Below are positions 63,626 through 64,000 of a DNA stretch of 64,000 nt, one piece after another (position 1 is the stretch's first letter; each line of letters begins with the position of its first letter). Position numbers and translations under genes: made by a program. The DNA lies in the NCBI GenBank assembly GCA_023257195.1, contig JALRCU010000009.1, positions 80,440 to 144,439 on the forward strand, read 5' to 3'. The notes under the pieces were generated by a model. That model saw only the letters and a program-made list of their open reading frames with translations. It searched no databases and was not told the origin of the DNA. Origin of the DNA: Holophagaceae bacterium. Its GTDB lineage: Bacteria; Acidobacteriota; Holophagae; Holophagales; Holophagaceae.

Positions 63626-63735
63626 CCGCCGACGTGCTGTCGCACGCGGAGAAGCGCGCGGCGCAGCTGATCGAGGAAGCGAAGAATGCGGCCAAGGAGG
63701 AAGGCAACCGCGAGAAGGCCGCGGCCAAGGCGGAG
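63622..63735 (+). pseudogene. ATP synthase subunit b (AtpF) internal fragment in a chimeric frame
   Basis: In-frame continuation reads [19 protein letters not shown] followed by [18 protein letters not shown], the helical stalk of F0 subunit b, as in proteobacteria. Only ~37 residues are present, with no start or stop. The local GC is far higher than in the first 62 kb. I treat it as an assembly piece, not a functional domain. Confidence 0.7.
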
Positions 63736-63870
63736 ATCGGCTTCCCGACCGTCATTCGCCCGTCGTTCACGCTCGGCGGCACCGGCGGCGGCATCGCCTA
63801 CAACCGCGAGGAGTTCGAGCAGATCGTGGCCCGCGGCCTCGACGCGTCGCCCACGAGCGAAGTGCTGCTC
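63732..63870 (+). pseudogene. Carbamoyl-phosphate synthase large subunit (CarB) internal fragment in a chimeric frame
   Basis: The frame continues as [20 protein letters not shown] then [20 protein letters not shown] and TSEVLLE, the ATP-grasp region of CarB (IRPSFTxGGTGGG is diagnostic). About 45 residues are present, joined at both ends to other proteins without a frame break. High GC. Confidence 0.75.
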
Positions 63871-64000
63871 GAAGATCAGGATCGTTCGTGCTGGAATCGA
63901 GACTACATCGACGAGGGATTGCAGCTTGTCTTTCGCGTGATGAGCACCAGGCAAGCTGGAGTTTACTCGCTGCAAGCGGCCATTGCCGCCGAACACGCCC
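63868..64000 (+). pseudogene. Sigma-70 (ECF, SigJ/DUF6596-like) fragment in a chimeric frame, running off the window
   Basis: The final ~43 residues ([18 protein letters not shown] ... [12 protein letters not shown]) resemble the C-terminal region of large ECF-type sigma factors, where 'dRs.Wd..li.EG..ll' and 'GpYqLQAAIAA.HA' are conserved. This is the third foreign piece in the same frame. Confidence 0.6.

Noticed and set aside
63295..64000. A novel DnaX-AtpF-CarB-sigma fusion protein encoded by one long frame
   Set aside because: Each segment is a short interior or edge piece of a highly conserved protein, the joins fall on shared words, the GC jumps within the frame, and no biological logic links the pieces. 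Chimeric assembly explains it better.

Overview
The first ~62.4 kb looks like continuous chromosome from one Gram-negative, respiring, peptide- and fatty-acid-using bacterium. It is moderately AT-rich (GC in the low-to-mid 40s by eye), densely packed, and often uses GTG or TTG starts. LpxA, FabZ and WaaA imply an LPS outer membrane. MqnA implies menaquinone made by the futalosine route. CcsA and ResB imply System II cytochrome c maturation. TonB/ExbD, several lipoproteins and a beta-barrel fit a diderm envelope. This combination suggests a deep-branching diderm heterotroph, Acidobacteriota-like or deltaproteobacteria-like, but the sequence alone does not fix the phylum.

Layout. 0-6.7 kb: 3' part of a dihydrolipoamide acyltransferase (E2), DnaB, a 1096-residue lipoprotein that looks like a degenerate CehA/McbA-type PHP protein, and a SanA/YdcF-like protein. 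6.7-10.6 kb: an orphan LolD-type ATPase, the fabZ-lpxA pair, a 23S rRNA/tRNA uracil methyltransferase and Ogt. 10.6-18.2 kb: mqnA, then a peptide-use run (pepQ, DPP IV, POT transporter), moeA, and a lone YqaJ-type nuclease ending next to tRNA-Arg(ACG). 18.2-24.9 kb: a 446-base gap, acyl-CoA dehydrogenase, MFS transporter, SDR, DUF502, pgsA and queG. 24.9-34.1 kb: speA, penicillin-acylase-like hydrolase, purD, polA and an SDR. 34.1-39.7 kb: beta-barrel, ccsA-resB and an IspH-UbiA fusion. 39.7-43.2 kb: tonB/tolA, exbD/tolR, two metallo-beta-lactamase-fold enzymes and a slipin. 43.2-52.2 kb: DUF1648 protein, uvrC, two proteins of unknown role, maeB, a pteridine-reductase-like SDR and a DUF4153 protein. 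52.2-61.9 kb: CocE-type hydrolase, queE, lipA, scpA, a RibBA-like protein with a degenerate cyclohydrolase half, trxA, waaA, a YbiT-type ABC-F ATPase, a lipocalin and tRNA-Arg(CCT).

From ~62.4 kb the sequence stops being one genome. A SpoIID C-terminus is joined mid-gene to a CopC/CopD-like gene, which sits divergent to the start of an actinobacterial-looking dnaX. That dnaX then runs, in one open frame, into a piece of ATP synthase b subunit, a piece of carbamoyl-phosphate synthase and a piece of a sigma factor, with a sharp rise in GC. I read the last ~1.6 kb as assembly or amplification chimerism, not biology.

Functionally the genuine part links protein catabolism (DPP IV, PepQ, POT, CocE, acylase), beta-oxidation, a 2-oxoacid dehydrogenase with its lipoyl synthase LipA, and cytochrome c/menaquinone respiration. 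I found no CRISPR array, no intact mobile element and no convincing new multi-gene system. The most interesting real items are the apparent pseudo-hydrolase lipoprotein, the RibBX-type protein, the IspH-UbiA fusion with a missing first Asp motif, and the YqaJ nuclease abutting the 3' end of a tRNA gene.
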